From Agrocybe praecox (lineage: Eukaryota; Basidiomycota; Agaricomycetes; Agaricales; Agrocybaceae): DNA of 29,271 bases. Made by a program: the position numbers and the translations under genes. The DNA is taken from the NCBI GenBank assembly GCA_964017145.1, contig CAXHKQ010000053.1, positions 1-29,271 on the forward strand, read 5' to 3'. The notes beneath the pieces are model-generated. The model was given only the letters and a program-made list of their open reading frames with translations. It was not told where the DNA came from and ran no database searches. Below, piece after piece: positions 1 through 10,651 of the stretch. Each line of letters starts with the position of its first letter. The first letter of the stretch is position 1.

Positions 1-633
1 ACGAACAAGGTCTTCCTGGCAACTTCCTGGAGGTAATTGACGAGAGATTTGACAATTTTGGTCTCGATATCGTTTAGGAAGTGAGTTCTTTAGGCTTTTC
101 CAAGGGTAATGCATAGAATGACGAGACTTAGTGAATGAATGGATCATCAGCTGCATGAAGTCAAATTGTGGAGGGGATTGTAGAAGCGCAAACATTCTCA
201 GACGGCCACCGGTCAATAGCTCCAATTCCTCGAGAGATAATGCGTTGCATTGCTATTCCTTATTCACCGTCCATCCAACGTCCATCGATAGATAGCAAGT
301 TGAACGCCAAAGGCTTCCTAGGCGGTGGATGATAGATACAGTATACTTGGGCGTTAGCTACGTTATACGCGGCAGACCTTCAAGGGGCTACAGAACACAT
401 CGTAAGACAACATGTTCGAAGACGAATAAATAGACTGGCAGAAATTTTCTGGCACATCGCTTAATATAAGATGGCCTATATTAGGCAATTAGTTCCCTAT
501 ATGGTCAACGAGACATGCATAAGGCAATGTCGACGTCTCAACAGAACGCGAGTACAAGTTCCAGGTAGGCACACTACATTGTGCCACAAGACACGGTCTA
601 GCGCGCAAAATACTGTGCCAGATGACACGAGTC
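1..633. other. Left flank, no convincing gene
   Basis: Plus frame 3 is open from the window edge to a TAG at 75-77 and ends in a plausible peptide, FLEVIDERFDNFGLDIV, so the 3' end of a gene from outside the window is possible. The minus strand is also open over the same bases, so composition does not decide. From 78 to 633 only short chance ORFs are seen. Confidence 0.2.
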
Positions 634-1054
634 CAGCGAACACTTTCATCCGCTGGATCCCGTATGGCTTAAATAGGTATGCGGAGACTTAAAAATGGCT
701 ATATCTGATTGGCCGTGAATGGTAATAGCACGAAATTGTACGCAGTGCGCCACCAGTATCGCCGCAATAATGATAGAAATGCTAAATTTTATATACCGCA
801 TAATATTCTGTATTACTTGTAAATATGATACACACGATATGTACCCAGATGACCGGTATTGAATAAAGAATGATGTCAATATATTATAGCTGTGCGCCGC
901 ATCTGGCAGTATATAATGTAGATAAAATTGATTAAACCATAAATGGCAAAGAATCCTTCATTAGACAATTAGACAGTCATTAGTACACTGTATATTTCGC
1001 TGCCCTGCACGCCGCCCAAGAACCAGACATCAGCAACAAAAATTAAAAAAATTA

Positions 1055-3870
1055 AAAATACAGCACGCCGCAATGGGCGCCTCTTTGCCTCCTTGAAAAT
1101 TGAAAACTTCAGATAATGACGTCACTTTCTCAACATGGTGCATGTGGCACCGCCTTGGGCTCCTGCATTGAATGCGGATACCAGGAATTATTGTGCTGTA
1201 TGTGTAGTTTCTTATGTTCTTCTTTCCATTTATATTCAATTTATAAGCAGTTGTTCTGCTCTTTTATCCCCCCCACGCGGCGTGCCAGGCGCCGCACGGG
1301 AGCTGTGATGATACAGGGCTGAATATATATTAAAATCGGCGCATAATGCGGCGCGCCTGGATATGTATTGAACAATGAATCTGTATCTCTATATTTAATC
1401 TTATAGTATTACAGAAATGGCCTGCTGGCAAGGACATCATGGTAGTTATTTGGAAAGTACAAGGCAGAAAGGTACTTCACAGATGCCAAGCATAATATAA
1501 CATAAATTTTCCTTGATACTTCGCCACTTAATGCACTGCATAAGGAATAAAATGGTAGGAACATGTTAGAGTTGTTAAGTGCGTCGCATTTTGCGCCGGT
1601 CAATCTTCGTGCACTGGTGTTATATATTTAATTGTGTAGTGTATGGTATACAATATCAGTGGTACATTGGCCACAGAGAAGCAGTAAATTTATCAACTGT
1701 GCACAAAACAAATAGCTCACATTGCGGCAAAGAATGCGCCGCCTCTGGCATCATAAAATGTGTAATTCCACAATGTATCTACATTGAGTGTCAATGTGTT
1801 TACCACTCCATAAAACCGAGTATTATATCTTTTACAACATGATGCATTGATATGACAATACTGGGCGCTAATTGTCAACATCTACTTCATGTAGACGGCA
1901 CATACCTAGGAGTTTCCAGCTGTAACAATGATAAGCACTGATAAAATCGATCCCAAGCACATGATTATATATCTACATGCCATAGTATAAGAGTATGGAT
2001 GATTGTAGATTAATTATCCTGGCGCTTATTGAACTTTGCACCTCTCTAGACTCCTGTTTTCCTTATTTGAATGTATGCCATCATTGCCATGTTAATATTA
2101 TTATTGGATAGTACAGAGATCCAGACAGGATGCTGCCAGTTTTCAATTGGCAATTGCACATAGATGTTTTCAGGAGATAACTATGTATTGTATAATATTT
2201 GCTCTACCATGTGTATAAGTTATGAGCTGAAGTAGATGTGCAGAAAATAAATGGGCGCTACTGCTAGTGCTCACGGTACTTGCATTCCACAAGTAAATGT
2301 AAGATAGAAGGATGATGTCAATCTGGACATGTTATCTTCAATGCCTACCAAAACTGTATACACTTCCCACTTGTATCTTCATGGTTGACTTACATATAGG
2401 TAACAACCTCCACATTTCTGCATTGCACAAACACACATATATTGTCTGGTAGTAAAATTTAAGTATTACCACAAGGAGTGTTTCTCACCCATTCTAACTT
2501 GTTTACTAACTAGAAATTATTGTACCTGTAGGGTAACAACATCGTTCGAATGATACACATAAACACAACAAAACAAACAAGCGCCCGCTGCCGAGTATGT
2601 TACCTTTTAATTTAGCGCTCAATGTATACTAATACAATCTAATTTAAAATATAGAACTCTGCGGATAACGCACATTGATGGTCATTTTTGCTTACATTTA
2701 TAAGCAGTTAAAAATAAAATATTTTCCATTTTGAGGCGGCACATAATGCGGTGTCTTGCTGAACACGTCAGTGTTGACTCTTTGTTGAAAATAAAATAAT
2801 TTCCATTCTGAGGCGGCGTGTAATGCGGCATCTTGTTGAACAAATTATCCTTCTAACCAAGTCACTGTGCAGTACAAGAAGATGTGTAAATGATATATTT
2901 ATGTAGTATCTGCACTACTAGGTAGTAGGTATGGAGATATATATTGCACAGAGACTCCTCATTATTGCAACAAAATTATTAGGTGCTGTATGATTTTCCA
3001 ATGATAAATTTGTTGTTCTGTATAATTAAAAGGGGCGCTCCAAGCGCCCCTTTTCAATAGTTATTGTCACATGTTTCCTTAGTTTGAGACGCTAAACGGC
3101 GCTTGATGCGGCGCCATTTGAGGTAATAAACCTGCATTTGCAAGAGCACACCCTACACATCAACACGACGCCTACTGCATATATGTACAGTCAATAATGT
3201 GGTATCTCTATTTGTCAATGACACACGGCGCTCAATGCGGAGCTCAATTTTCAGTAAATCATAATTTAGAAATTGATTAGATTAATGTATTAGTGAATGG
3301 GCCACTACCCACGTAAATTGGCGTTGGGTGGCTAAATATGCAGATACAAGGTGAAGAGATACTTTTTAAAATATGAATAAATCTCACAAAGAGGCGCCGC
3401 TTAGTGCGTCGCATGCAGCATCTCTGAATATTTATTCCGACACATACTACAATTTATTTAACTGCCATGTGCAGCGCATTCCAGGCACTTTGTAATTCAA
3501 TTTAAAACTTGTATGCTCCATCCCGTGTTACAAATATGATATAGTATACAGTCTAAGGAATGCATACTACAGGACCTGGATCCAACCTGGATCATAACAG
3601 CGGCACAATGTAGCGCCGTGGCACTGAGGAGCGCACCCAGCTGAGCTTATATACATATTTTATAACATATTCAGTCTGATCTACTAAAAATTCAATTAGA
3701 ACAGATCACATAGTATATTGAAACCCATAATTTGGGCACTCTAATTCAATGACTAATTTTTATCAAGTTGGTTCTGCTGGCAGTGGACTGTGATGTGCGC
3801 CGCTAAGAACGGCGCTGAACGCTTGCAATCCTAACCATGTGAGCTGACAAAGGCGGCGCGAATATACAAG
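1055..3870. repeat. Dispersed GGCGC/AATGCGGCGC motif family
   Basis: Short GC-rich islands recur in AT-rich sequence. Examples are GGCGCATAATGCGGCGC near 1338, AGGCGGCACATAATGCGG near 2733, AGGCGGCGTGTAATGCGG near 2811, GGCGCTTGATGCGGCGCC near 3096, GGCGCTCAATGCGGAGC near 3228 and AGGCGCCGCTTAGTGCG near 3393, plus inverted or partial copies near 1057, 1277, 1581, 1730, 3601, 3800 and 3850. The arms GGCGC and GCGCC flank a short AT-containing core, so each copy is a weak palindrome. The copies near 2733 and 2811 lie in a longer duplicated segment (TTTCCATT.TGAGGCGGC and TCTTG.TGAAC are shared). They could be protein-binding sites or decayed tandem units. Confidence 0.5.
3028..3054. repeat. Perfect 12-bp hairpin
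   Basis: AAAAGGGGCGCT (3028-3039) and AGCGCCCCTTTT (3043-3054) are perfect inverted copies around the 3-base loop CCA. The structure ends in four T on either strand and would look like an intrinsic terminator in bacteria. No gene abuts it and the context is fungal, so a terminator role is not claimed. Confidence 0.6.
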
Positions 3871-3957
3871 TCCCCAGAGTATACAGCCAATCAGAGAGCA
3901 AGAATCCATTTCTATATTGGTACCCCTATATCCACTGGTTCAGCGAACACTTTGATA

Positions 3958-4006
3958 TCGTATCATACGGTACACTGCGCATGCGCGCTGTATCATATGT
4001 TACAGT
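3958..4006. repeat. Short direct repeats around a 10-bp palindrome
   Basis: GTATCATACGGTACACTG (3958-3975) and GTATCATATGTTACAGTA (3989-4006) are imperfect direct copies flanking the perfect palindrome GCGCATGCGC (3977-3986). It lies just outside the second copy of the 13-bp repeat at 3941-3953. No function is assigned. Confidence 0.4.
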
Positions 4007-4205
4007 ACAGTGTAGCTCTTATATGTGGATAGGCTGAATAGATGAAGCTCCTGCTGAAAAAGTACTACCGACTATCTGGACAATTTATTTGAGGGTGTTC
4101 GTAGCTTAGTATTTCTGCTCCTTCGCACTCCCTTCACGTAATCCTTTCCTACGCACGCCTTCTCTCCGCCTATATCGAAGCAAGACTGTCATACCTGGGG
4201 AAAAG

Positions 4206-4598
4206 ACAACATTGGCGCCAGAGGAACGGAGTGCTCAAGCAGTGCACACTCTACTCATGTTGTGATCGACATACTCAAAGTCTTCCGAACATGAACCACA
4301 AACTGTTGTCCAGCCCGCACACCAGGCAGAGCCCATCCCGCTGTCGATAGGAAGGCCTTTGAAGGGTCGTGCCTTCACTGATCATCTTGTCTTCTCTGAT
4401 CCTCGATGGGAACCGCCTATATCTGGCAAGGCTATATAACCCGGCGAGGAAACCACAACTTCGGCAACAGAGGAACGGGGTACTCAAGCAGTGCACGCTC
4501 AACATATGTTGAGATCGACATACTCGAGGCTTCCAATCATAACCCAATGGTGTCTATCTCGCACCGAGCAGCGCCCGACCGCTGATAGGAAGGCCTTT
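4206..4598. repeat. Diverged tandem duplication, period about 249 bp
   Basis: Two diverged copies, about 4206-4362 and 4455-4598, share GAGGAACGG, CTCAAGCAGTGCAC, GATCGACATACTC and GATAGGAAGGCCTTT in the same order. The segment between them is unique. ORFs through the region are short and differ between copies, so this looks like a non-coding duplication. Confidence 0.55.
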
Positions 4599-4645
4599 CA
4601 AGATGACACAGCGGAAGGCGCTCGGTCAAGCCTTTTAATTAGTGG

Positions 4646-5032
4646 CTATACGAATTCTATTAACCTCAAGTATATATATCCTGAAACGGCGGGATTACTT
4701 GCCAAGAAGGACACGCCAAAGGCTGGTCGAACCCGGCCAAGCATGAGCATTACCTCTTTGTAAGACTGCGAACAGAGAAAAGATTTATCAAGACAATGAT
4801 CAGGCATTGAAGGTGATTGAACATACCGGCAATGCAATTCCCAACCTATGGCCATAGAGAACACAGTTGGAAGAAAGTAATATACTACGACTGAAAGATT
4901 AGTACGATGCATTGATAAAAGCGATGTGAGCAAACGTACCGAAATACATGACGCTCACTCCCTCGGCAATGGAAACAGTGATGTTATCCCATCAAAAGTG
5001 ATAATGATTATGGTTTGAGCGAGCATGATCAT
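4646..5032 (-). CDS. Hypothetical small three-exon gene model
   Basis: No family is recognised. A minus-strand model starts at ATG 5032 and has exons 5032-4959, 4890-4827 and 4765-4646, giving 85 aa with consistent phases. The introns are 68 and 61 bp, with GTGAGC..TTTCAG and GTATGT..CGCAG ends and a TACTAAT branch-point-like element in the first. These lengths match the well-supported introns elsewhere in the window. A TATTTAAG box lies upstream on the minus strand at about 5155-5162. The N-terminus is hydrophobic (LAQTIIIITF). Against it: the protein is short, resembles nothing I know, and an alternative donor at about 4940 would give another reading frame. It could be a decayed gene or chance. 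Confidence 0.3.
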
Positions 5033-5884
5033 GAGTTGTGTCGACCCATGATGAGAGTTAGAAGATAAAGACGTGAGGTAAGTCGCCTTGAAAGACTAGC
5101 GAGTAGGTGATGGCGGTGGTTGAAGAGAAACAGGCGTTGTAGGCAATGGAAGGCTTAAATACCCAGGTGGCGATATGACCTTGTTTGTTCTTTATCGATC
5201 ATCGTCATCCCGAGAACTGGCGAAGTTTTGCCAGAAAACATACGAACCGGCCGCTAAGAGGCCTGAAATCGGTCAGGGCGGGGAAAAGAAGACTGGATTT
5301 CATAGAACTAGTACTAGACAAGCAACGTAGGATTGTGTGCTTCCAGAAAATAACCTGGCAAGAGGGGGTTGGCCATGTTGAATCAAATATGTACGTGCAG
5401 GGTGGAATGAGGATACCAAGTGACATAGGAAACCACTAACAGATCCATAACCCACAACACCTGTTTGTGCACCATTAACAATGAGGATTAGCTCATAGAA
5501 GCCACTAGCCAGAGTTTGAGCTCGAGCTTGGCGATGACGATGACGATCATCCCGTCTCGTTGTGACTGCACCTGCACCCGCACCTACGGCTGGCACTCGC
5601 ACTGATTGATAGGGATCGCCTGCATTGTCGTCTTTGCCTTCACGTAGTAGTTACGGGCACGAGCAGAGTACCACCCACATCACGCACAGTAACACACATG
5701 GCACGCGACAAACGGGAAGAGTTCCTTTGAGAAGTATAGGTGTGGGTGGGAGGAGCATTAGCATGGGCGCCGTAAGCGGTGTAGGTGGACCTGGTACGCT
5801 GAGAGTGCAAACATGAGCGAGAAAGTTAGGCGTATTAGCACGGGGTCTCCCGGAACGGTCGGCCCCGGCGTCCAGCCGAGCTTA
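5033..5884. other. No confident gene
   Basis: ORFs of up to about 100 codons occur on both strands, but none has a recognisable domain, a convincing start context or intron signals that give one consistent model. The stretch lies between the weak 4646-5032 model and the upstream hairpins of the retroelement, so part of it may be the leader or terminal repeat of that element. Confidence 0.3.
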
Positions 5885-5967
5885 GGTGAGTGATGAAGTT
5901 TTCGCGCGCGAGTTCACCAGCAACTTCCATCACTCACACCGCGATGTTCCACAGCTCGAACATCGCG
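5885..5967. promoter_or_regulatory. Two consecutive hairpins upstream of the gag-like ORF
   Basis: GTGAGTGATGAAGTT (5885-5899) pairs with AACTTCCATCACTCAC (about 5922-5937) with a single bulged C. Immediately downstream CGCGATGTTC (5940-5949) pairs perfectly with GAACATCGCG (5958-5967) around an 8-base loop. Both lie 70-150 bases before the gag-like start at 6037, so they would fall in the leader RNA of the retroelement or in its terminal region. A structural RNA or packaging role is inference; neither fold resembles a hammerhead core. Confidence 0.45.
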
Positions 5968-6036
5968 TCTGTTACCTTACGTTTTTCTGTTTATTCAACA
6001 TCTACCTTACATTGTCCACCTAATCCGGTCACTACT

Positions 6037-6568
6037 ATGCCTCTAATTGGTCACCTTGGTCTCGAGATTTCCGATGGCAATTCCTCTGCTCATCAATCTC
6101 AAAATGGGTCCCAGCCACCGCCTCGTCAGGCGGCAGCTGCTGGCGTTCCCAACACACCTATGCTGACGCCCCCAGCCACGGCAGCTAGGCCACCTGCGGT
6201 GGCAGCTCCTAGGGTAGCTACGGTTTCGACTCCCAACATATCTGCTGCAGGCACAGCTCCCAACGCAGCTACTGCGAGTGCCGCAGGCCCGCCTAGCCAG
6301 CCCGGGGTGACTCAAGCCACCTCACCCTCTCCTCCGGCACCTCCTCAGACTGGCGCCGTCGTTCCCTCGCCTACCCCCGAAGCGGTCCAGTGCCTCTACG
6401 TTTCGCAGGAGGTGGTGGATTCGTTCAAGGCGGCGACAGTTCCCGTGACAAAGGACGCGGTGGCGGAGGTAGTTCCTGGTTTCAAGGTGAACCCTTTGGA
6501 CCTTGATGAGTCTTTTAACTCCTCCGGTTTTGCTCCTGTTCGTGCTAAGGTGCTTGCTGCGGGGTTGA
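6037..6568 (+). CDS. DIRS-like retroelement gag, N-terminal exon
   Basis: This is the first exon of a gag-like protein; the frame is also open upstream to 5890, but ATG 6037 begins the low-complexity gag-type N-terminus. The first 100 or so residues are rich in P, A, T and Q. They are followed by a more ordered stretch (VSQEVVDSFKAATVPV, then ESFNSSGFAPVRAKV). The exon ends in phase 1 at 6568/GTGTGTATGT. A matching phase-1 acceptor (GTATCAG at 11548) joins it to a segment that continues like the middle of these gag proteins. The intervening 4980 bp holds element A1 and other non-coding DNA. Gag would coat the element RNA in the cytoplasm. The alternative is an unrelated truncated gag copy whose frame simply closes at 6630. 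Confidence 0.5.
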
Positions 6569-8019
6569 GTGTGTATGTATGGTTTGTACTTTGTATATAC
6601 TCCAAAACAAAACCCAATCAATGTGATTAGTTCTTTCGTGGGAGGGATACCCGATACACATCGTTAATTATGTTTTCTCTCTAAAGATACGCTCTCTAAT
6701 GCAACAGAACGTTTCCTAGGATCGAAGATCACAAGTGTTTGAGTAGCTTATGCACAAAGTGAAGTTCCTCGGAAAGTGTAAACATAGATTTAATGTGTTT
6801 CCACAAGCTGTAGTGTGTAGGTAGTTCGCCACTTAGGCTGGATACTTAATCCAAAGTCTTTTAATCACTTAGAAAGAGGACTCAATCCTAAACGGGCCAC
6901 TTAGGCGTCACTTAGACAATTTGCCACTTAGGCAGGGAACTTATCCCTCAGAATGGGCCACTTAGGCGTCACTTAGACAATTCTTGCCACTTAGGCGGGT
7001 ATTAAGCTTTATGTCACTTAAGACAGAGGAAACTTTATCCCAATACATTTATTTAGGTTCCTCGAGAACTCTACAAGTTAACTCAAGTCGCTCAACTAAC
7101 GCCAAGATGCTCAAATGACACGGTAGGTAGTCTGTTCAATAAAACCAACTCTCGCGGAGATTTATTAGGTACCAAAGTCGACCCTAGGAGTTTGCAACTC
7201 AATGTGCGTTCCTCGAATGTGGACAACTGGGTTCTAGTTTATCTGGGGTGCTATGGTAACTTACAGGCTGCTTATATACTGCTAGGTTTCGGAAAATACA
7301 GGAATACTTGGAGCGGATCGGAAACGCTCGGAAAATACAGGAAATAATCTTATTGGTTAACGCTAGGTAGCTCCACTTGATGCATAAGCAACCAGCAGGT
7401 ACCATGCGTGTTTTTGTATACCCTCGGAAGGGTTCGTATGGTTGGGCAAGTCGCTGACTTGAGCATGACGCTCCGAGGGTGCTTATTCACATTAGCCGAC
7501 GATCATTGATCGACGTCATAGGGTCCGAAGCATCGGAGTACCGTGGTATTGTATGGATCTACAATCCTCGGCTCCACAACTGCCATTTAAGGTAACTGCG
7601 CATATCCGAGGGTCTTAAGACCATGTGTAAGCGTTCCTAGGAACTTCTCCTTTTAGGTTTATCAGCGATCTGACTCGAGCAGACGTCGGCAAGTCCTAAT
7701 CGACATTACTAGTGCTTGTCTTGTCGTTTGCATAGTGCCCACTATGTTCCTAGAGACCAGTAATGTACTTTGTTAATGCTAGGATCAGTCCTACCACCTT
7801 GAGTTAGCGTTCCTAGGAATGTTGGCAGTAATCTACATGTACTTTCATATGGTGGGAACTTTCTGTTTCCATATTAGGTAGATGTGGACGTGTCGCGCGC
7901 TGCGTAATAATAAGTGGCTATATTGCCGTTAAGTTTATTATCAGCAGGCTCTAGCTTACATTCCTGATGGCTGAATATTATCCTAGGAGCCTTCGATCCT
8001 GCCACCCTTTGAAGGTATA
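6569..8019. other. Left part of an expanded gag intron, non-coding
   Basis: No ORF above 70 codons is convincing. The stretch holds the CACTTAG repeats described separately and several look-alike motifs around GTTCCTAGGAAC and GTTCCTCG (about 7070, 7210, 7632, 7806). A short direct repeat of TCGGAAAATACAGGA occurs near 7289 and 7331. It may be part of an older insertion or of the original intron. Confidence 0.4.
6828..7025. repeat. CACTTAG-rich tandem repeat, period 61 bp
   Basis: GGGCCACTTAGGCGTCACTT begins at 6894 and again at 6955, so the long unit is 61 bp and is present about twice. The short motif GCCACTTAGGC also occurs outside the full units, with further CACTTAG copies up to 7020. 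There is no spacer diversity and the unit is not palindromic, so it is not a CRISPR-like array. Function unknown. Confidence 0.65.
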
Positions 8020-8664
8020 TTGATGTATCAAATCTGGCAATATGCACTTTTTTTGATACATCATGGTGGGCAGTTGCCCAACCCGCCAATATGCACCAAG
8101 TGTGCCGTAGGCAGAGAGCAGTTGGCTTTGCCAAACATTAATAAACATTGCTGCTTTTGATGTTTTCTGACAGTAATTATATGTTGCAGGCGTAGTGGTT
8201 ATGTTTTTTGTTGCGATAGGTCAGATTTATGTTCTATATATATATTATGTTTTTTGATGCCCTTTGCGCACCTAAAAAGGGATGGGACGGGATGGATTGG
8301 AAAACATACAAATGGATGACGTGTTATTTATAGCTGGACACAGGAAACAGTGTCCCCGAAGTGCCCGAAGCTGTAATTGGGTTCCTGCGCTTCGTTGGGC
8401 ATCGTTCGGGGCGCTAAAAAAGCGTAGATATAATGTAGGGATATGTTTTGATTTTTGGGGGCACTTTGCGCCATCAAAAGAGGACGGCTTGGGATGGATT
8501 GCAAAACATAAAACTGGATGACGTGTTATTTTTAGCTTACTTTGACAATTTCGGGTGTTGCGTTATTTTTAATAATGATATCATCATTTTGAACTATATT
8601 TAAATTACATATCATTTATTATAGAGCTAGATTAGATTAGATATCAAAAAAGCGAACGGACTAC
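8020..8664 (+). repeat. A1 left terminal inverted repeat
   Basis: Matches the reverse complement of 10652-11294 almost throughout, and matches 13123-13760 in the same orientation. It opens with TGATGTATCA (8021-8030), which pairs perfectly with TGATACATCA (8054-8063). Two related sub-blocks inside (about 8258-8335 and 8459-8545) share GGATGGATTG and GGATGACGTGTTATTT, so the TIR itself contains an old internal duplication. Confidence 0.85.
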
Positions 8665-8882
8665 TTTTGTTTTTGGGGTGCCCATCCCAATTCGGAATTT
8701 ATTGCCATTTTAGGCACATCCTCTTCAAAACATGTAAAAATTATTCAATATTTTATTTTATTTTATACACTACTGTACATAAGATTATCTACATTTTACT
8801 AACTGATATACCAGTGGGAGACACAGATCAAAGGGGACGAAGTTAAAGGAGAAGACGAGAACACTAAGTAGTTTTCATCTTC

Positions 8883-9480
8883 TTGCTCGCTCGTACGTCC
8901 CCTCTCGCTCGTGCCTCCCCGCCTAACACCCCTCTCGCTCAAGCCTACGCGCTGTCGTGCCCACACGCTGGTGCCTACCCATTGCCCCTGCTGTCGTGCT
9001 CGCGTTCGCTGTGGTACTGCTGGCGCTGGGTGTGCTACTCGCGCTTGCTGTGGTGCTGTTCGCGCTGGGTGTCGTGCTTGTGCTGGATGTCGTGCTTGTG
9101 CTGGGTGTCGTGCTCGCGCTGGGTGTCGTGCTCGCGCTGGGTGTCGTGCTCGTGCTTGCCCTCGTGCTACGCGCCCTCGCTGTCATGCTGCTTGCCCTCG
9201 CTGTCGTGTTCGCTGTCCTATCGCTGTTGTGCTTGTGCTTGGTGTGGTGCTTGCTGTCGTGGTCGGCCTCACTGTCCCTCTCGATCGCTGAAGGGCTGGT
9301 TGTTGTGGTGCTGGTTGTGGTTGTGGTTGCCGTTGTCATCGTCGTTGCCATCCTCCTGTCGTTGTAGTGGTTGCCGTCGTTGTCGTGGTTGCCATGTTTG
9401 CTGTGGTTGCTGTTGTCGTTGTTGCTGTTGTTGTCGTTGTCATCGTCCGCGATGGTGGTGATGGTGGTAGTGGTGAGAGA
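8883..9480. repeat. 18-bp minisatellite and GTTGTC tract inside A1
   Basis: Between about 9000 and 9190 the sequence repeats an 18-bp unit close to GTCGTGCTCGCGCTGGGT. From 9290 to 9470 it becomes a GTTGTCGTTGTC-type tract. Because both are multiples of three and lack stop triplets, three plus frames and one minus frame stay open for 126-221 codons. The predicted peptides are runs of CRW/CSR, VVL/ALG or TTPSAS, which is what repeat expansion gives rather than a conserved protein. Confidence 0.7.
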
Positions 9481-9528
9481 AGGGGGGCCAGGTGCAAGTA
9501 GTCCGTTGGTGGTGGTTGTGATGGGGGT

Positions 9529-10237
9529 TGATAAGGAATGAATCAACCAACGATGTGGTTGATTTGTTCCAAATCCGGTAATTCCCACGCTGGCCCGGCT
9601 TATAACCGGGTCGAGCTCATCGTCGAGGTCGACGATGGGAAGGCCTACAGGAATCTTTAGGTCAAAGTAAATATTGAGTTGTACTTAGGTAGTGTAATAA
9701 ATGTGTTTTGTGCAAAAAAAAAATGGTACATAGAAAAAATAACATACAGAATCATCCTAGGTACGAACATGACTATTGCTCGTAATGACTTTCGATGCAT
9801 AATTTACATATCTACGAGTACCATTTTGTACATCAGCCTGAGGGCCTTTTTTTTTTTGTACATTAGTACTCTTTAGATAGCTTAAAATGAATACATCCAT
9901 TTAAAATTGCAAAATATGTAGTCTTTCAAGTCGAAATAAAATTTATTTTGTGCAGAGCCTCCACGAAATCACCTCGCAAGGCTTGTACTTACATACATAC
10001 TGATGTTTTCATACGAAAAAACATATTTTGTTTGTTTTTTACTTATTCACATAGTTTATTACATACTACTATGACATTTAGTATATTTAGTTCTACTTAA
10101 TACAATTCTATCACTGCCATCGTCGTGCACAACGATGAACTCGAGCCTCGGTTAATACCGGGCCGGCATGGGAAACACCAGATTTGGAAGAAATCAACCA
10201 TCGTGATGGTTGATTTCTGCCTCATCACCCACCACCA
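9529..10237. mobile_element. Foldback core C1 inside A1
   Basis: A roughly 700-bp block with its own inverted ends: 9529-9637 against 10118-10237. The arms share TTCCAAATCCGG, TTCCCACGC, a CCGG-rich palindrome around TTATAACCGGG, and CTCATCGTCG. The outermost part is a hairpin in itself: AAATCAACCATCG meets TGATGGTTGATTT at about 10190-10216. The centre is very AT-rich and non-coding. A second copy (C2) lies at the equivalent place in A2, so it is either an old nested MITE or a conserved structural part of family A. Confidence 0.65.
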
Positions 10238-10257
10238 CCATCATCCTCGATCAACCA

Positions 10258-10370
10258 AATAGCCCCTCCCTTTTCGACAGGGATGTGGGTGGTGCTTACC
10301 ACCACCACTTCCACCTATGTCAATGGCAACCTGCTCCTCCCCTCTGAGTAGGGATGTGAGCGGTGCCTCG
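10258..10370. repeat. Two subterminal CCCCTCCC..AGGGATGTGGG units
   Basis: Near 10258-10293 and 10334-10370 the sequence CCCCTCCCTTTT or CTCCTCCCCTCT is followed after a few bases by AGGGATGTG and GGTGC. The same unit lies near 15428-15464 in A2, inverted near 14631-14663, and three times after element B (28766-28940). Confidence 0.6.
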
Positions 10371-10651
10371 ATGACGACAACGTGATACAACGATGACGAT
10401 GACGATGACGACGACAGCAAGCCAGTGACACCACGAGCACGACGACTAGGGCGTACGAGAGTGAAAGGACCATGTTGTTGTTGTCCCTCGCTCTCTCTTC
10501 CCCTCCCTCTGTTCCTTTCTAGATTATTTTTTTCTCAAACAAATTAGTAGTGAATATATATGTTTTTTTTAAAAAAATACATGTTGTAAGAAGAACATCC
10601 AAAAATGGTATTAATTGCTGAATTGAGAACTCTTGCCTAAAACAAATGTTT

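Larger units (their letters stand above)
634..3953. mobile_element. Possible non-autonomous element flanked by 13-bp direct repeats
   Basis: The exact 13-mer CAGCGAACACTTT occurs at 634-646 and again at 3941-3953 and brackets a compositionally distinct block. Just inside, the two ends are weakly inverted copies: TGGAT lies a few bases from each end, and TCTGATTGGCCGT at 706-718 faces ACAGCCAATCAGA at about 3879-3891. The block is AT-rich, has no ORF above about 90 codons, and carries many copies of a GC-rich motif of the form GGCGC..AATGCGGCGC. A 13-bp target duplication would be long for a cut-and-paste element, so part of the match may be chance. Inference: a degenerate non-autonomous transposon. 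It could equally be ordinary AT-rich intergenic DNA. Confidence 0.35.

Noticed and set aside
471..1842. Short ORFs of 60-90 codons on both strands
   Set aside because: AT-rich sequence, no domains, no splice-consistent extension, and mutually overlapping.
4710..4745. tRNA B-box-like GGTCGAACCCGG
   Set aside because: No matching A box, acceptor stem or anticodon arm could be fitted around it.
6828..7025. CRISPR-like array
   Set aside because: The CACTTAG repeats are simple tandem units without unique spacers, and the context is a fungal nuclear genome.
8883..9588. Overlapping ORFs of 126-221 codons on both strands in A1
   Set aside because: Generated by 18-bp and triplet repeats free of stop codons; several frames are open together and none has non-repetitive content.
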